A stretch of DNA of 64,000 bases, from the NCBI RefSeq assembly GCF_028200735.1, contig NZ_JAQKPV010000005.1, positions 1 through 64,000 of the forward strand, given 5' to 3'. This document shows positions 17,424 to 26,906 of the stretch, in pieces. Under the pieces are notes generated by a model. It worked only from the letters and a program-made list of their open reading frames with translations. It ran no database searches and was not told the origin of the DNA. The first letter of the stretch is position 1. The number at the start of each line of letters is the position of its first letter. The translations under genes and the position numbers were made by a program. The DNA is from Streptomyces sp. ACA25 (GTDB taxonomy: Bacteria; Actinomycetota; Actinomycetes; Streptomycetales; Streptomycetaceae).

Positions 17424-19181
17424 GTGGATCGGACCACCCCGGAGGCCGACTGGGTCTCCCGTTTCGCGGACGAGGTCATCGCCGAGGCGGAGCGGCGGGC
17501 CCCCGGGAAACCGATCGTCTGCGCCTCCGGACTCAGTCCTTCGGGCCCGATCCACCTCGGCAACCTGCGCGAGGTCATGACCCCGCACCTGGTCGCCGAC
17601 GAAATCCGGCGCCGCGGCCACGCCTGTGAGCACCTCCTCTCCTGGGACGACTACGACCGTTTCCGGAAGGTCCCGGCCGGCATCGACCCGTCCTGGTCGG
17701 AGCACCTCGGCAAGCCGCTGACCTCGGTGCCCGCGCCGCCCGGCAGCCCGCACCGGAACTGGGCCGAGCACTTCAAGGCACCGATGCAGGAGGCGCTGAA
17801 GGCGCTGGGCGTGGAGTACCGCGGCATCAGCCAGACCGAGCAGTACACCACCGGGGCCTACCGCGACCGGATCCTCTTCGCGATGCGTGAGCGGACCCGG
17901 ATCGACGCGGTACTGGACGCCTACCGGACGAAGGACAAGGGGCCGGAGGAGGCCGCCGCCCGGCCGCAGAGCGGGAAGGCCGGGCAGCAGCGCCGGCCGG
18001 ACGCCCCGCTGGACGCCGCCGAACTGGCCGCCGCGGAGGGCTCCGGCGCCGCCGGTGAGGACGACGGCAGCGCCGGACAGGCCGGGTACTACCCCTACAA
18101 GCCGTACTGCAGGGCCTGCGAGCGGGATCTCACCACGGTGACCGCGTACGACGACGAGACCACCGACCTGTCCTACACCTGCGCCTGCGGACACGCCGAG
18201 ACCTTCCCGCTGCGCGACGTCCATCACGGCAAGCTGGTCTGGAAGGTCGACTGGCCGATGCGCTGGGAGTACGAGGGAGTGATCTTCGAGCCCTCCGGCG
18301 TCGACCACTCCTCGCCCGGCTCCTCGTACGTGGTCGGCGGCCGGCTGGTGCGCGAGGTGTTCGGCGGCGAGCAGCCCATCGGACCGATGTACGCCTTCGT
18401 CGGCATCACCGGCATGGCCAAGATGTCCAGTTCGAAGGGCGGGGTGCCGACCCCGGCCGACGCGCTGGAGATCATGGAGGCACCGGTGCTGCGCTGGCTC
18501 TACGCCCGCCGCCGCCCGAACCAGTCATTCAAGATTGCCTTCGACCAGGAGATCCACCGGCTCTACGACGAGTGGGACGCGCTGGCCCGCAAGATCGACG
18601 AGGGCCGGGCGCAGCCCGGGGATCTCGCCGCCCACGGCCGGGCGGTGCGCACCGCCGAGCGCGAACTGCCCGCCACGGCGCGCCGGCTGCCCTACCGGAT
18701 GCTCGCCTCCGTGGTCGACATCACCACCGGGCACGACGAGCAGACGCTCCGGATCCTCGCGGAGCTGGACCCGGACAACCCGGTCACCTCCCTGGAGGAG
18801 GCCCGGCCGCGCCTCGACTGCGCCACGCACTGGGTGGCCACCCGGATGCCGGACGACCAGCGCACCCGGGTCCGTGCCGAGCCGGACAGCGAACTGCTCG
18901 GCGCGCTGGACGAGGAGCAGCGCGAGTCGCTGGCGCTGCTCCTCGAAGGGCTCGACAAGCACTGGTCGCTGGACGGCCTGACCTCGCTGGTCTACGGAGT
19001 GCCGAAGGTGCGGGCCGGGCTGGCCCCGGACGCGAAGCCGACCCCGGAACTCAAGGCGGCACAGCGGGGCTTCTTCGCGCTCCTGTACCGGCTGCTGGTG
19101 GGCCGGGAGACGGGCCCCAGGCTGCCGACGCTGCTGCTGGCCGTGGGCGCGGACCGGGTGCGCAAGCTCCTCGGCGGGTAG
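17424..19181 (+). CDS. lysS: Lysyl-tRNA synthetase, class I
   Basis: This 585-residue enzyme is the archaeal-type class I LysRS, with the HIGH-like PSGPIHLGN (residues 39-47) and the KMSSSKGG loop at about 333, so it is not homologous to the common class II LysRS. A zinc-finger-like insert (CRACERDL and [10 protein letters not shown]) lies at about 230-260, preceded by a Pro/Gly/Ala-rich low-complexity insertion at about 175-220. GTG 17424 follows GAGGAGAAGG; the open frame upstream is not family-like. Class I LysRS beside argS is the usual Streptomyces arrangement. Confidence 0.93.
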   Translation: MDRTTPEADWVSRFADEVIAEAERRAPGKPIVCASGLSPSGPIHLGNLREVMTPHLVADEIRRRGHACEHLLSWDDYDRFRKVPAGIDPSWSEHLGKPLTSVPAPPGSPHRNWAEHFKAPMQEALKALGVEYRGISQTEQYTTGAYRDRILFAMRERTRIDAVLDAYRTKDKGPEEAAARPQSGKAGQQRRPDAPLDAAELAAAEGSGAAGEDDGSAGQAGYYPYKPYCRACERDLTTVTAYDDETTDLSYTCACGHAETFPLRDVHHGKLVWKVDWPMRWEYEGVIFEPSGVDHSSPGSSYVVGGRLVREVFGGEQPIGPMYAFVGITGMAKMSSSKGGVPTPADALEIMEAPVLRWLYARRRPNQSFKIAFDQEIHRLYDEWDALARKIDEGRAQPGDLAAHGRAVRTAERELPATARRLPYRMLASVVDITTGHDEQTLRILAELDPDNPVTSLEEARPRLDCATHWVATRMPDDQRTRVRAEPDSELLGALDEEQRESLALLLEGLDKHWSLDGLTSLVYGVPKVRAGLAPDAKPTPELKAAQRGFFALLYRLLVGRETGPRLPTLLLAVGADRVRKLLGG

Positions 19182-19217
19182 CCCTGGGGCCGCGGCTCTG
19201 CGGGGTGCCGGGCGGGT

Positions 19218-19249
19218 GGCCGGCCGGGAGTTCCGGCTCCCGGCCGGCC
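19218..19249. terminator. Bidirectional terminator between lysS and the DUF2637 gene
   Basis: A perfect 13-bp inverted repeat (19218-19230, 19237-19249; loop TTCCGG) ends immediately beside the stop codon of the convergent DUF2637 gene and can stop both transcripts. Confidence 0.8.
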
Positions 19250-20524
19250 TCAGCCGGCCATTCCCATGTCGGTGTTGTACCGCTCCTTGAACTCCCGCAT
19301 GTACGGGCGCAGGTAGCCCTCGCTGAGCAGGCTGCCGTCGGCGTTGCGCACCCCGTTCTCGTGCAGCGTGCGGGAGAGCTGACGGGCGGTGGGGAAGGCG
19401 CCCTGCTCCGTGATGTAGCTGCGGTAGGCGTGGAAGAACGTCTCGCCCGGGGTCATGTCGTCCGGCATGCCGACGGGGTCGTCGTACGGCCGGGCCGGTG
19501 CGGGGGCCGGCGGCGGGTCCTGCTGCGGCTCGGTGCTCGGGGCGCTGCCGAGGGACCGGCGGCGCCCCGGGGAGACCGGGACCGTGACGCGGGCGGTGGT
19601 GGTTTCCGCCGCCGCGGAGACACCGGCCGGCTCCCGTCGCCCGGCCGGCACCGGGCGGCGGTCCGGGCCGTCCTGGTCCTCGCCCGGCCCCGGATCCGCC
19701 GGTGCGGGCTGAGCCTCCTGCCCGGTGTGCCCGGTGTGCTCAGCCGGCTCCTCCGGGGCGGTCTGCGCCGGCTGCCCGGGCCGTGGTGCCTGCCCGTGCT
19801 GCCCGCCCGGCAGTGGCTGTTCCTTCGAGAGCGGCCGTGTGCTGCCCGGTTCGGCGGGGAGGAGCGGCGCCGTCTCATGGAGCGGCACGCCGTAGCGGGC
19901 CAGCTTCAAGGGCATGCGTTCGCCCACCGGCGCCCGGCGGCGCCAGGCCCGCCCGTACCTCGCGCGCAGCTTCGCCTGGTAGACCAGCCGGTCCCGCTCC
20001 AAGGCGATGACCTCTTCGTATGACCGCAGTTCCCACAGCTTCATGCGCCGCCACAGCAGGAAGGTCGGGAACGGGGACAGCAGCCAGCGCCAGAACCGGA
20101 CACCTTCCATGTGCCGGTCGGCGGTGATGTCGGCGATCCGCCCGATCGCGTGCCGGGCGGCCTCCACGGTGATGATGAAGAGCACCGGGATGATGGCGTG
20201 CATACCGACCCCGAGCGGATCGGGCCAGGAGACCGCGCCGTTGAAGGCGATGGTGGCCGCGGTGAGGAGCCAGGCCGTCTGCCGAAGGAGCGGGAAGGGG
20301 ATCCGCAGCCAGGTCAGCAGGAGATCCAGGGCCAGCAGTACGACGATGCCGGCGTCGATCCCGATGGGGAAGAACGGGGCGAACTGCCCGAAGCCCTTGC
20401 GCTCTGCGAGCTCGCGCACCGCCGCGTAGGAGCCGACGAAGCCGATGCAGGCGATCACCACGGCACCGGACAGGACGATGCCCACGAGTATGCGGTGCGA
20501 ACGTGTCAGCTTGATCGCGGCCAC
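19250..20524 (-). CDS. DUF2637 domain-containing membrane protein
   Basis: The 424-residue protein begins with four predicted membrane helices (about 10-110: ILVGIVLSGAVVIACIGFV, GIDAGIVVLLALDLLLTWL, QTAWLLTAATIAFNGAV, MHAIIPVLFIITVEAA), the DUF2637 domain. A cytoplasmic basic region follows (RMKLWELRSYEEVIALERDR), then a long Pro/Gln/Ala-rich linker (about 215-340) and a conserved C-terminal module resembling a winged-helix-like fold (PTARQLSRTLHENGV). GTG 20524 follows GGAGGGG. DUF2637 proteins are common on actinobacterial chromosomes and integrative elements; their role is unknown. Confidence 0.8.
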   Translation of the reverse strand: MAAIKLTRSHRILVGIVLSGAVVIACIGFVGSYAAVRELAERKGFGQFAPFFPIGIDAGIVVLLALDLLLTWLRIPFPLLRQTAWLLTAATIAFNGAVSWPDPLGVGMHAIIPVLFIITVEAARHAIGRIADITADRHMEGVRFWRWLLSPFPTFLLWRRMKLWELRSYEEVIALERDRLVYQAKLRARYGRAWRRRAPVGERMPLKLARYGVPLHETAPLLPAEPGSTRPLSKEQPLPGGQHGQAPRPGQPAQTAPEEPAEHTGHTGQEAQPAPADPGPGEDQDGPDRRPVPAGRREPAGVSAAAETTTARVTVPVSPGRRRSLGSAPSTEPQQDPPPAPAPARPYDDPVGMPDDMTPGETFFHAYRSYITEQGAFPTARQLSRTLHENGVRNADGSLLSEGYLRPYMREFKERYNTDMGMAG

Positions 20525-21203
20525 GCGCAGACCCCTCCACGACTGGAACTGGTGTTCTGGAGCGGCCCAGCCTGGCACACCAGGCAGGCGTCACCTGACG
20601 GAGAAGCCCGGTTCCTCCGGGTTTCCGGGGGAACCGGGCTTCCGAATCGGAATCCGGGAACAGGCATTTGTGTCGACGTGTCCCTGAACCCGGCTTTCCG
20701 GTCCGAGTGGTCGCAGCGAGCGCCTGGCACGGATGCACACCCGCAAGAGCCACGGCAGGGCGGCGGGGCGAGGGAACCGTTGCCTGGCCTTCAACGCCGG
20801 AGGTGAGACCTGGCCGCCACCTGGTCCGGCGCCACGTCGGGCCGTACACGGGTGGCTGGTCTTCCTCACGTGCATGCGAGAGAACGGTGCCGCGGCGCCG
20901 AGGCCGGACCTGAACGGAAACGCCATGTGGGGAGGGGAGCGGCGCTGGAGTCAAGCGCTATCGGCTCGTTCCCGAGCCGGCCACCGAGGTGAACGGCTCG
21001 GGAGAACGTATCCCTGAGGAGCGCGCTGCGCGTGGGGGCGCTCTCTTGTGGCTGCGGGCGCCCTTCCTCTTGTCGGACATCCTTCTGTGTCACTTGCAGC
21101 CCCGCCTCGCGCCGTTCGAGAACGCACGGCCGCGGAAATCATCCGGTGTACGGGGAGCCCGACATTCTCCATCGCCCCCTCGGGGCCGACTGATGGCAGG
21201 TGC
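20525..21203. other. Intergenic junction region with a hairpin
   Basis: About 680 bp without a convincing gene separate the DUF2637 gene from the propeller/TIG gene. It contains a 13-bp inverted repeat at 20603-20642 and related CCGGGTT/AACCCGG pieces around 20640-20705. Remembered S. coelicolor gene order changes from one chromosomal block to another across this region. Confidence 0.45.
20603..20642. repeat. Inverted repeat with 13-bp arms
   Basis: GAAGCCCGGTTCC (20603-20615) pairs perfectly with GGAACCGGGCTTC (20630-20642) around a 14-nt loop. It lies upstream of the minus-strand DUF2637 gene, so it is not that gene's terminator; its role is unclear. Confidence 0.65.
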
Positions 21204-22889
21204 ATGGTGAGCGAACGGAATGCCTTCGGTGTGTCAGGTCCCGTCCTGGACGCTGTCTCTCCCACCGAAGTAATCCCGCGGGCAGTGTCGACGGTTCCGG
21301 TGGGGGCCATGCCTTTGGCGGTGGAGGTCAGTGTTCACGGAGCGCACGTCTACGTGGCCAACAGTGGTTCAGGGACGATCAGCGTTCTGGACGTGGGCAC
21401 GCAGGCTTCCACCACCGCCATCGCCCCCTTCACCACTCCCAGCGGGGTGGCCGTCACCCCGGACAACGCCCGTCTTTTTGTGGCGAACAGCGGCACGCGC
21501 GCTGTCAGTACCGCGCTGAGAGACATCCTCGACGTCACCGGCACGATCGAGGTGGGAGACACTCCCTATGGCATCGCTGTGGATCCCAGCGGCCTGCGCG
21601 TCTATGTCACCAACCAGGGTTCGAACACCCTCAGCGTGATCGACACGCTCTCCATCACGGTACTGGCGACGATTGCGGTCAGTGAGGCTCCCACCGGGGT
21701 CGCGGTCGCCCCCACCGGGCTGGAGGTGTATGTGACGAACAGGGACGGCAACAGCCTCAGCGTGATCAACACTGCCACCAACACCGTGGTGGCTACCCTT
21801 TCCGGACTGTTTGCTCCGATCGGGGTGGCGGTCACCCGGGACGGCAGTCACCTCTACGTGGCCAACAGCAGCGCGAACACCGTCAGCGTCGTCGACACCA
21901 CCACTCGGACGGTCACCGACACCATCGCGGTCGGCGCCACCCCCTGGGGTGTGGCGGCCAGTGCCGACAGCCGTCAGGTGTATGCGGCCAACAGCGGGGC
22001 CGATACCGTCAGCGTCATCGACACCACCACCAACACGGTCACCGACACCATCGCAGTGGGCACCCAGCCGACCGGGATCGCGGTCACTCCCAACAGCCTG
22101 AGTGTCTACGTGGCCAACAGCGGTTCCGACACCGTCAGCGTCATCCAGACACTCAATGCGATGGCTCCAGCCCTCGGTCCCCAGTCCGGTGGTTCCAAGG
22201 TCACGATCACCGGCACCAACCTCAGCGGAGTGACCTCGGTCAGATTCGGAAGCGTCTCCGCCAGCATCATCGCCAACACAGCCAACCAGGTCATCGCCGT
22301 CTCCCCGCCCGGCTCCGGAGTCGCCGCGGTCACCGTCACCACCGTCGGCGGCACCAGCAACCCCAAACCTTTCAGCTACTACCCCAGCGGGAACGCCCAC
22401 TCCCTGACCCCTGGCGCCGGCCCCACCCTGGGCAGAAACCTGATCACCATCCACGGCTCCCAACTCGCCACCGCCAACCGGGTACTCTTCGACGCTGTCC
22501 CGGCCCTGCCCCTCATCGTCTCCGACCAGCAGCTCACCGTCGCCGTCCCACCCGCCATCACTCCCGGCCCGGTGCAGGTCACCGTCACCACCGCAGGCGG
22601 CCTCACTACCGGAACACTCACCTACACCTACGTTGACCCTCCACAGCTCACCGGTCTGAGCACCACCACCGGCACTTCCTTCGGAGGGAACGTCATCGCC
22701 TTGACCGGCCGGAACCTGGCGACCGCCACCGCAGTCACCATCAACGGCATCACCGCCCAGTACAGCATTGGCTCCGACACCGTCCTGGCCGTCATCGTCC
22801 CGCCCAGCCCTACCACCGGCCCTGCAGACGTCACCGTCACCACCGCTGCCGGCACCACCACCCTCCCCGACTCCTACACCTACACCTGA
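21204..22889 (+). CDS. Seven-repeat YVTN beta-propeller protein with three IPT/TIG domains
   Basis: The 561-residue product holds seven repeats of the type VYVANSGSDTVSVID (about residues 45-325), enough for a complete seven-bladed propeller of the YncE/YVTN class. Three IPT/TIG immunoglobulin-like domains follow (about 325-560: PQSGGSKVTITGTNLSGV, LGRNLITIHGSQLA, FGGNVIALTGRNLA). Such folds normally bind partners outside the cell, yet no signal peptide, lipobox or membrane anchor is visible; the N-terminus is MVSERNAFGVSGPVLDAV. The start is uncertain: ATG 21204 has only a weak CAGGTG before it, and the frame is open from 21048. It is probably an accessory gene. Confidence 0.75.
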   Translation: MVSERNAFGVSGPVLDAVSPTEVIPRAVSTVPVGAMPLAVEVSVHGAHVYVANSGSGTISVLDVGTQASTTAIAPFTTPSGVAVTPDNARLFVANSGTRAVSTALRDILDVTGTIEVGDTPYGIAVDPSGLRVYVTNQGSNTLSVIDTLSITVLATIAVSEAPTGVAVAPTGLEVYVTNRDGNSLSVINTATNTVVATLSGLFAPIGVAVTRDGSHLYVANSSANTVSVVDTTTRTVTDTIAVGATPWGVAASADSRQVYAANSGADTVSVIDTTTNTVTDTIAVGTQPTGIAVTPNSLSVYVANSGSDTVSVIQTLNAMAPALGPQSGGSKVTITGTNLSGVTSVRFGSVSASIIANTANQVIAVSPPGSGVAAVTVTTVGGTSNPKPFSYYPSGNAHSLTPGAGPTLGRNLITIHGSQLATANRVLFDAVPALPLIVSDQQLTVAVPPAITPGPVQVTVTTAGGLTTGTLTYTYVDPPQLTGLSTTTGTSFGGNVIALTGRNLATATAVTINGITAQYSIGSDTVLAVIVPPSPTTGPADVTVTTAAGTTTLPDSYTYT

Positions 22890-23077
22890 CAGCCATCCAG
22901 GTGGCAGCCCACGAGGGGTGCCCAAGCCGTACGGACGCGTATGCGTGCCGAAACGACGACCGCGCCCGGTTCAGCCTTCGTACCAGCACACCCCGTTCGC
23001 GTCCCACGGTCGGAGCAACACCCCAACTCAAGGGGTGGTGGCATGGAGCCCGAGCTCCGCAAGCGGGGGGCGGGGGA

Positions 23078-23866
23078 TCAGTCCTCGGAGTCCTCCTCCT
23101 TTCCGTCCTCCGCGTCTTCCTCGTCCACGTCGTCCCCGCCGTTCTCGTCGTCGGCGTCGTCGTTCTCCGTCGTCCCGGCGAAGTCCACCAGTGCCGTCAC
23201 CACTTCCCGGGCCACCTGCTCGGCGTTCTCCCGGACGGACTCGGCGTCCGGCGCCTCACCGTCCTCGAAGCCGGTGCCGGTGTGGTCGACCGTCACCACG
23301 ACGTTGTCCACCCGGATCACGACCCGCTGCTGGCGGTAGTCCCGGCTCTCGCTCTCGCTGTTCTCCTTGACCACGAGGTAACTGATGGTGGTGGCCTCGT
23401 CGCCGAGGCCCTCGAGCCCGGCCTCTTCGACGTCCTGGCTCTCTCCGTCGCCGGTCACTTCCTCCGCGGTCTGCCGCAGGTACTCCGCGGCACGCTCATC
23501 GCCGCTGCCGATGCTGAGATCGGAGTCGAACCGACGCATCGCCACGGTCAGGGACCGGAAGTCGTACCCGTCCAGGCCGCTCCAGAGGCAGGTGCCCGCG
23601 CGTTCCAGATCGGTGGAGTCCAGTGCCTCGCCGTCCTCGTCCTCGGCCTCCGGAACGACGTCCCCGATGGTGTCGGCACCGACCGTGGAGCAGGGTTCGG
23701 GGAGCGCGCTGAACCGTACCGGCTCAGGAGTCGGGTCGGTGACGGCGACGGAGTCCCCCTCCGGTGTGCCGCCGCCGGAGTCCGAGGAACAACCGGCGAC
23801 CAGCAGCACGGGCACGACGGCCCAGCTCAGCGTGCGGAGGGCGAAACGCGTGGCGGTACGGTCCAT
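23078..23866 (-). CDS. DUF3558-type lipoprotein with acidic tail
   Basis: The 262-residue protein has a lipoprotein signal with lipobox VAGC at about residue 24, a Ser/Gly linker, then a DUF3558-like globular region (LPEPCSTVGADTIGDVVPE, GTCLWSGLDGYDFRSLTVAM, YLVVKE, VVIRVDNVVVTVDHTG). The last 30 residues are almost purely Asp and Glu. DUF3558 proteins are actinobacterial surface lipoproteins of unknown function. ATG 23866 follows GAAGGAATC. A second member lies directly upstream on the same strand, 154 bp away, with the same order of conserved segments. Confidence 0.82.
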   Translation of the reverse strand: MDRTATRFALRTLSWAVVPVLLVAGCSSDSGGGTPEGDSVAVTDPTPEPVRFSALPEPCSTVGADTIGDVVPEAEDEDGEALDSTDLERAGTCLWSGLDGYDFRSLTVAMRRFDSDLSIGSGDERAAEYLRQTAEEVTGDGESQDVEEAGLEGLGDEATTISYLVVKENSESESRDYRQQRVVIRVDNVVVTVDHTGTGFEDGEAPDAESVRENAEQVAREVVTALVDFAGTTENDDADDENGGDDVDEEDAEDGKEEDSED

Positions 23867-24020
23867 GATTCCTTCGCTTCCAAAGACACATGAGGGCTCG
23901 TGCGGTGCCCGCTGGGAGGGACGGTACGTGCCCCGCCGCGGTTCCTGCGGCCCCGGGAGCAAGCAGGCGGACAGAGCCGGGCGCAGCCTACGTGCCGCCT
24001 TCCCGCCGGGGACGGGTGCG

Positions 24021-24833
24021 TCAGTCGGTGAAGCGTGCGGCGAGCTGCCGGGCGAGCGCCTGGGCCCGGTCCTGCAGGGTGGCACTGTCCGGTGTCACGT
24101 ACCGGTCGGTCGCGGACTCGCTGTAGCTCACCGTCACGAGGACGTTGGCACTGCGGAAGGCCAGCGTGATGTCGCGGTGGGCACCCGCATCCCCGCTGAC
24201 GAACTCGTCGTTGAGGAAGGCGTTCTGGCCGATTCCGGACAGGGCCCGCGGGGCCTGCTCACCGGTGGGTGATCCGCTGTCCGCGCCCTCTCCGGCCGTC
24301 CCGCCACCACCGGGCCGGGTCGGGTCCGGGTCCGGTGACGGGCCGTCCCCCGTACCGCCGGAACCGGGCGGGCTCCCGGAGCTCTCCGGGGTCACTGCCG
24401 GGTCTTCGGGCGACGGGATGCCCGCGGCCTCGCTGCGCGCCGCGAAGTCGAGTGCGGCCTGGTCGTCGTCGCTGATCCCGGGGTGGTAGGAAATGACGCG
24501 GTGGAAGTCCACCGCCAGGTGATGGGCCCCGGTCTCGGTGGAGGACCGCCACTGGCAGCCGACCCGGCGGCTGGTGTCGTAGGTGAGGTCCGGCTGCCCC
24601 GTGCGAACCTCGGGGTCCGCGCCCGGCAGCAGGACGTCGAGCTGCTCCTCGCTGACCGCGCCGCACGGCTCGGGAAGCCCCGAGTGCGTGCCTGGTTCGA
24701 GTGGGGTCGCCGCGGTCTCGGCGGTGGACCCGCCGTTTCCCCGGTCATCACCGCCGGTGCCGGCGGTGCAGGCAGCCAGCCCGAAGATCAGCGCGGCGGC
24801 CGCGGCGGCGCGCGTCGCGGAAGCTCTCAGCAC
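24021..24833 (-). CDS. DUF3558-type lipoprotein, paralogue of its neighbour
   Basis: The 270-residue product starts at GTG 24833 and has a signal with lipobox LAAC at about residue 22. It shows the segments LPEPCGAVSEEQLDVLLPGAD, RRVGCQWRSSTETGAHHLAV, ALSGIGQNAFLNDEF and VLVTVSYSES, which align in order with those of the next gene. A Pro/Ser/Gly-rich insertion at about 150-195 is absent from the partner. The two genes look like an ancient tandem duplication and may be co-transcribed. The function is unknown. Confidence 0.82.
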   Translation of the reverse strand: MLRASATRAAAAAALIFGLAACTAGTGGDDRGNGGSTAETAATPLEPGTHSGLPEPCGAVSEEQLDVLLPGADPEVRTGQPDLTYDTSRRVGCQWRSSTETGAHHLAVDFHRVISYHPGISDDDQAALDFAARSEAAGIPSPEDPAVTPESSGSPPGSGGTGDGPSPDPDPTRPGGGGTAGEGADSGSPTGEQAPRALSGIGQNAFLNDEFVSGDAGAHRDITLAFRSANVLVTVSYSESATDRYVTPDSATLQDRAQALARQLAARFTD

Positions 24834-24878
24834 CGGTCGGCCTCCCTTGCTCTGCTGACCGGGCGAGTATATGTACTG

Positions 24879-25322
24879 CTAAGGCCAGACCAGGCAGTAC
24901 GGCTGGTGGCCGGCCTCGTGCAGGCGGCGGGAGAAGTCCTGCCATTCGTTGAGCAGCCGGTAGACACCGAAGGCGTCACTGGGGCCGCTGCGGTCGGGGA
25001 CCGTGGACCAGATGAACGCGGCGGCGCCCACCGCCTCCACCCCCACACCGCGCAGCGGGTCGACGACGGTGGTGGGCAGCTTCACCACGGCGTAGTCCGG
25101 GTGCAGGACCACGAGCTCCAGCGGCGGCACCCGGTGGAGCGGGATGCCCTCGATGCCGGTCAGGACCATGGCGGCCATCGTCTCCGGCTTGATGCGGGTG
25201 AACATGCCCTGGCCGAGCTCGTCGCCGCCGAGCTCCTCCGGGCGCATGGTGGTGGGAACCCGGGCGGCCGTGGCGCCGTCGGGCGCGCCGAAGTACTTGT
25301 ACGTCACGTCCATCCGGTCCAT
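24879..25322 (-). CDS. Conserved hypothetical protein next to hemL
   Basis: The 147-residue protein (MDRMDVTYKYFGAPDGATAA to GHQPYCLVWP) has no signal or membrane helix and looks globular and cytoplasmic. I recall the same protein upstream of hemL in other Streptomyces genomes, but no function. The start could be ATG 25322 or 25313; GTG 25331 is also in frame behind a G-run. It is divergent from hemL, with 269 bp between them. Confidence 0.75.
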   Translation of the reverse strand: MDRMDVTYKYFGAPDGATAARVPTTMRPEELGGDELGQGMFTRIKPETMAAMVLTGIEGIPLHRVPPLELVVLHPDYAVVKLPTTVVDPLRGVGVEAVGAAAFIWSTVPDRSGPSDAFGVYRLLNEWQDFSRRLHEAGHQPYCLVWP

Positions 25323-25591
25323 CCGGTTCACCCGGCCCCCCCTTCGGACCTCGCCGCTGTTGTTCTCCGCGCCACGCCGGTGGCGGCCGCGCGCACGCGT
25401 AGCCGGAGGAACTGCCTCCGGCCCGAGGTCCCCGGTGCCCTCGCCAAGTCCGCCACCGCGCTGCATGTCACCACCCGACTACTCGCGACCCCCGCCGCGT
25501 AACCCGATCATCGTCCCAGAGACCTCCCCCACCAGACGAGAGCGAAACGCCCGGCTGCTGGTGAGGTGCGCGTCTCTGCCACCATGGGCAC

Positions 25592-26899
25592 GTGACTTAT
25601 TCGTACGAAGCCCCAGTCTCGCAGACGCTCTACGACCGCGCTGCCGCTGTGACACCCGGAGGAGTGAACTCTCCGGTCCGTGCCTTCGGCGCGGTGGGTG
25701 GTACACCCCGGTTCATGGTGTCCGGTGCCGGTCCGTACCTCCGCGACGCCGATGGCCGGGAGTACGTCGACCTCGTGTGTTCGTGGGGGCCGATGATTCT
25801 CGGGCACGCCCACCCGGTAGTCCTGGACGCGGTGCGGGCCGCGGTGTCCCGCGGCACCTCCTTCGGCACCCCGGGAGAGGGGGAGGTCGAGCTGGCCGAG
25901 GAGATCGTGGCCCGCATTTCCCCGGTGGAACAGGTGCGTCTGGTGTCCTCGGGCACCGAGGCGACGATGTCCGCGATCCGGCTGGCCCGCGGTTTCACCG
26001 GCCGCCCCAAGGTCATCAAGTTCGCCGGCTGCTACCACGGCCATGTGGACGCCCTGCTGGCCTCGGCGGGTTCCGGCGTCGCGACGTTCGGGCTGCCCGA
26101 CTCACCCGGAGTGACCGGCGCGCAGGCCGGAGAGACGATCGTCCTGCCGTACAACGATTTGGCAGCGGTGCGGGAAGCCTTCGCCGCGCACCCCGGGGAG
26201 ATCGCCTGTGTGATCACCGAGGCGTCGCCCGGGAACATGGGCGTCGTGCCGCCGCGGGAGGGGTTCAACGCCGGGCTCCGGGAGCTGTGCACGGAGCACG
26301 GCGCGCTCCACGTCTCCGACGAGGTGATGACCGGGTTCCGGGTCAGCCGGCAGGGGTGGTTCGGCCTGGACGGCGTCGTCCCCGACCTGATGACCTTCGG
26401 CAAGGTCATGGGCGGCGGCTTCCCGGCCGCGGCCTTCGGCGGGCGCGCCGAGGTCATGGCGCAGCTCGCCCCGGCCGGGCCCGTCTACCAGGCGGGCACG
26501 CTCTCCGGCAATCCGGTGGCCACCGCGGCGGGTCTCGCCCAGCTGAGGCTGCTCCACGACACCGTCTACGAGGCGGTTGACACCGCCTCCCGGCGGGTTC
26601 GCGAGCTGGTGGCCGAGGCACTCACGAAGGAGGGTGTCGCACACCGGGTGCAGACGGCGGGCAACATGTTCTCGGTGTTCTTCACCGACCGGGAGGTGCC
26701 GGACTACGCCACCGCCGCCACGCAGGAGGTGTTCCGGTTCCGGGCCTTCTTCCACGCGATGCTCGCGGAGGGTGTCTACCTGCCGCCGTCGGCCTTCGAG
26801 TCCTGGTTCGTGTCGGCCGCGCACGACGACCGGGCGATCGAGCGCATCGCGGCCGCGCTGCCGGGCGCGGCCCGGGCCGCCGCGGGGGCGACCGCCTGA
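25592..26899 (+). CDS. hemL: Glutamate-1-semialdehyde 2,1-aminomutase
   Basis: HemL converts glutamate-1-semialdehyde, the HemA product, to 5-aminolevulinate. The 435-residue class III aminotransferase has the PLP-binding Lys271 in [20 protein letters not shown], the entry motif [44 protein letters not shown] and DEVMTGFR. It starts at GTG 25592. The downstream histidine phosphatase begins 7 bp after its stop, so the two are likely one unit, possibly leading into the cytochrome c biogenesis genes, which would tie haem precursor supply to cytochrome maturation. Confidence 0.96.
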   Translation: MTYSYEAPVSQTLYDRAAAVTPGGVNSPVRAFGAVGGTPRFMVSGAGPYLRDADGREYVDLVCSWGPMILGHAHPVVLDAVRAAVSRGTSFGTPGEGEVELAEEIVARISPVEQVRLVSSGTEATMSAIRLARGFTGRPKVIKFAGCYHGHVDALLASAGSGVATFGLPDSPGVTGAQAGETIVLPYNDLAAVREAFAAHPGEIACVITEASPGNMGVVPPREGFNAGLRELCTEHGALHVSDEVMTGFRVSRQGWFGLDGVVPDLMTFGKVMGGGFPAAAFGGRAEVMAQLAPAGPVYQAGTLSGNPVATAAGLAQLRLLHDTVYEAVDTASRRVRELVAEALTKEGVAHRVQTAGNMFSVFFTDREVPDYATAATQEVFRFRAFFHAMLAEGVYLPPSAFESWFVSAAHDDRAIERIAAALPGAARAAAGATA

Positions 26900-26906
26900 G
26901 GGCGCG

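Noticed and set aside
20525..21203. Insertion sequence remnant at the block junction
   Set aside because: No transposase fragment or terminal inverted repeats with target duplication could be found; only a 13-bp hairpin is visible.
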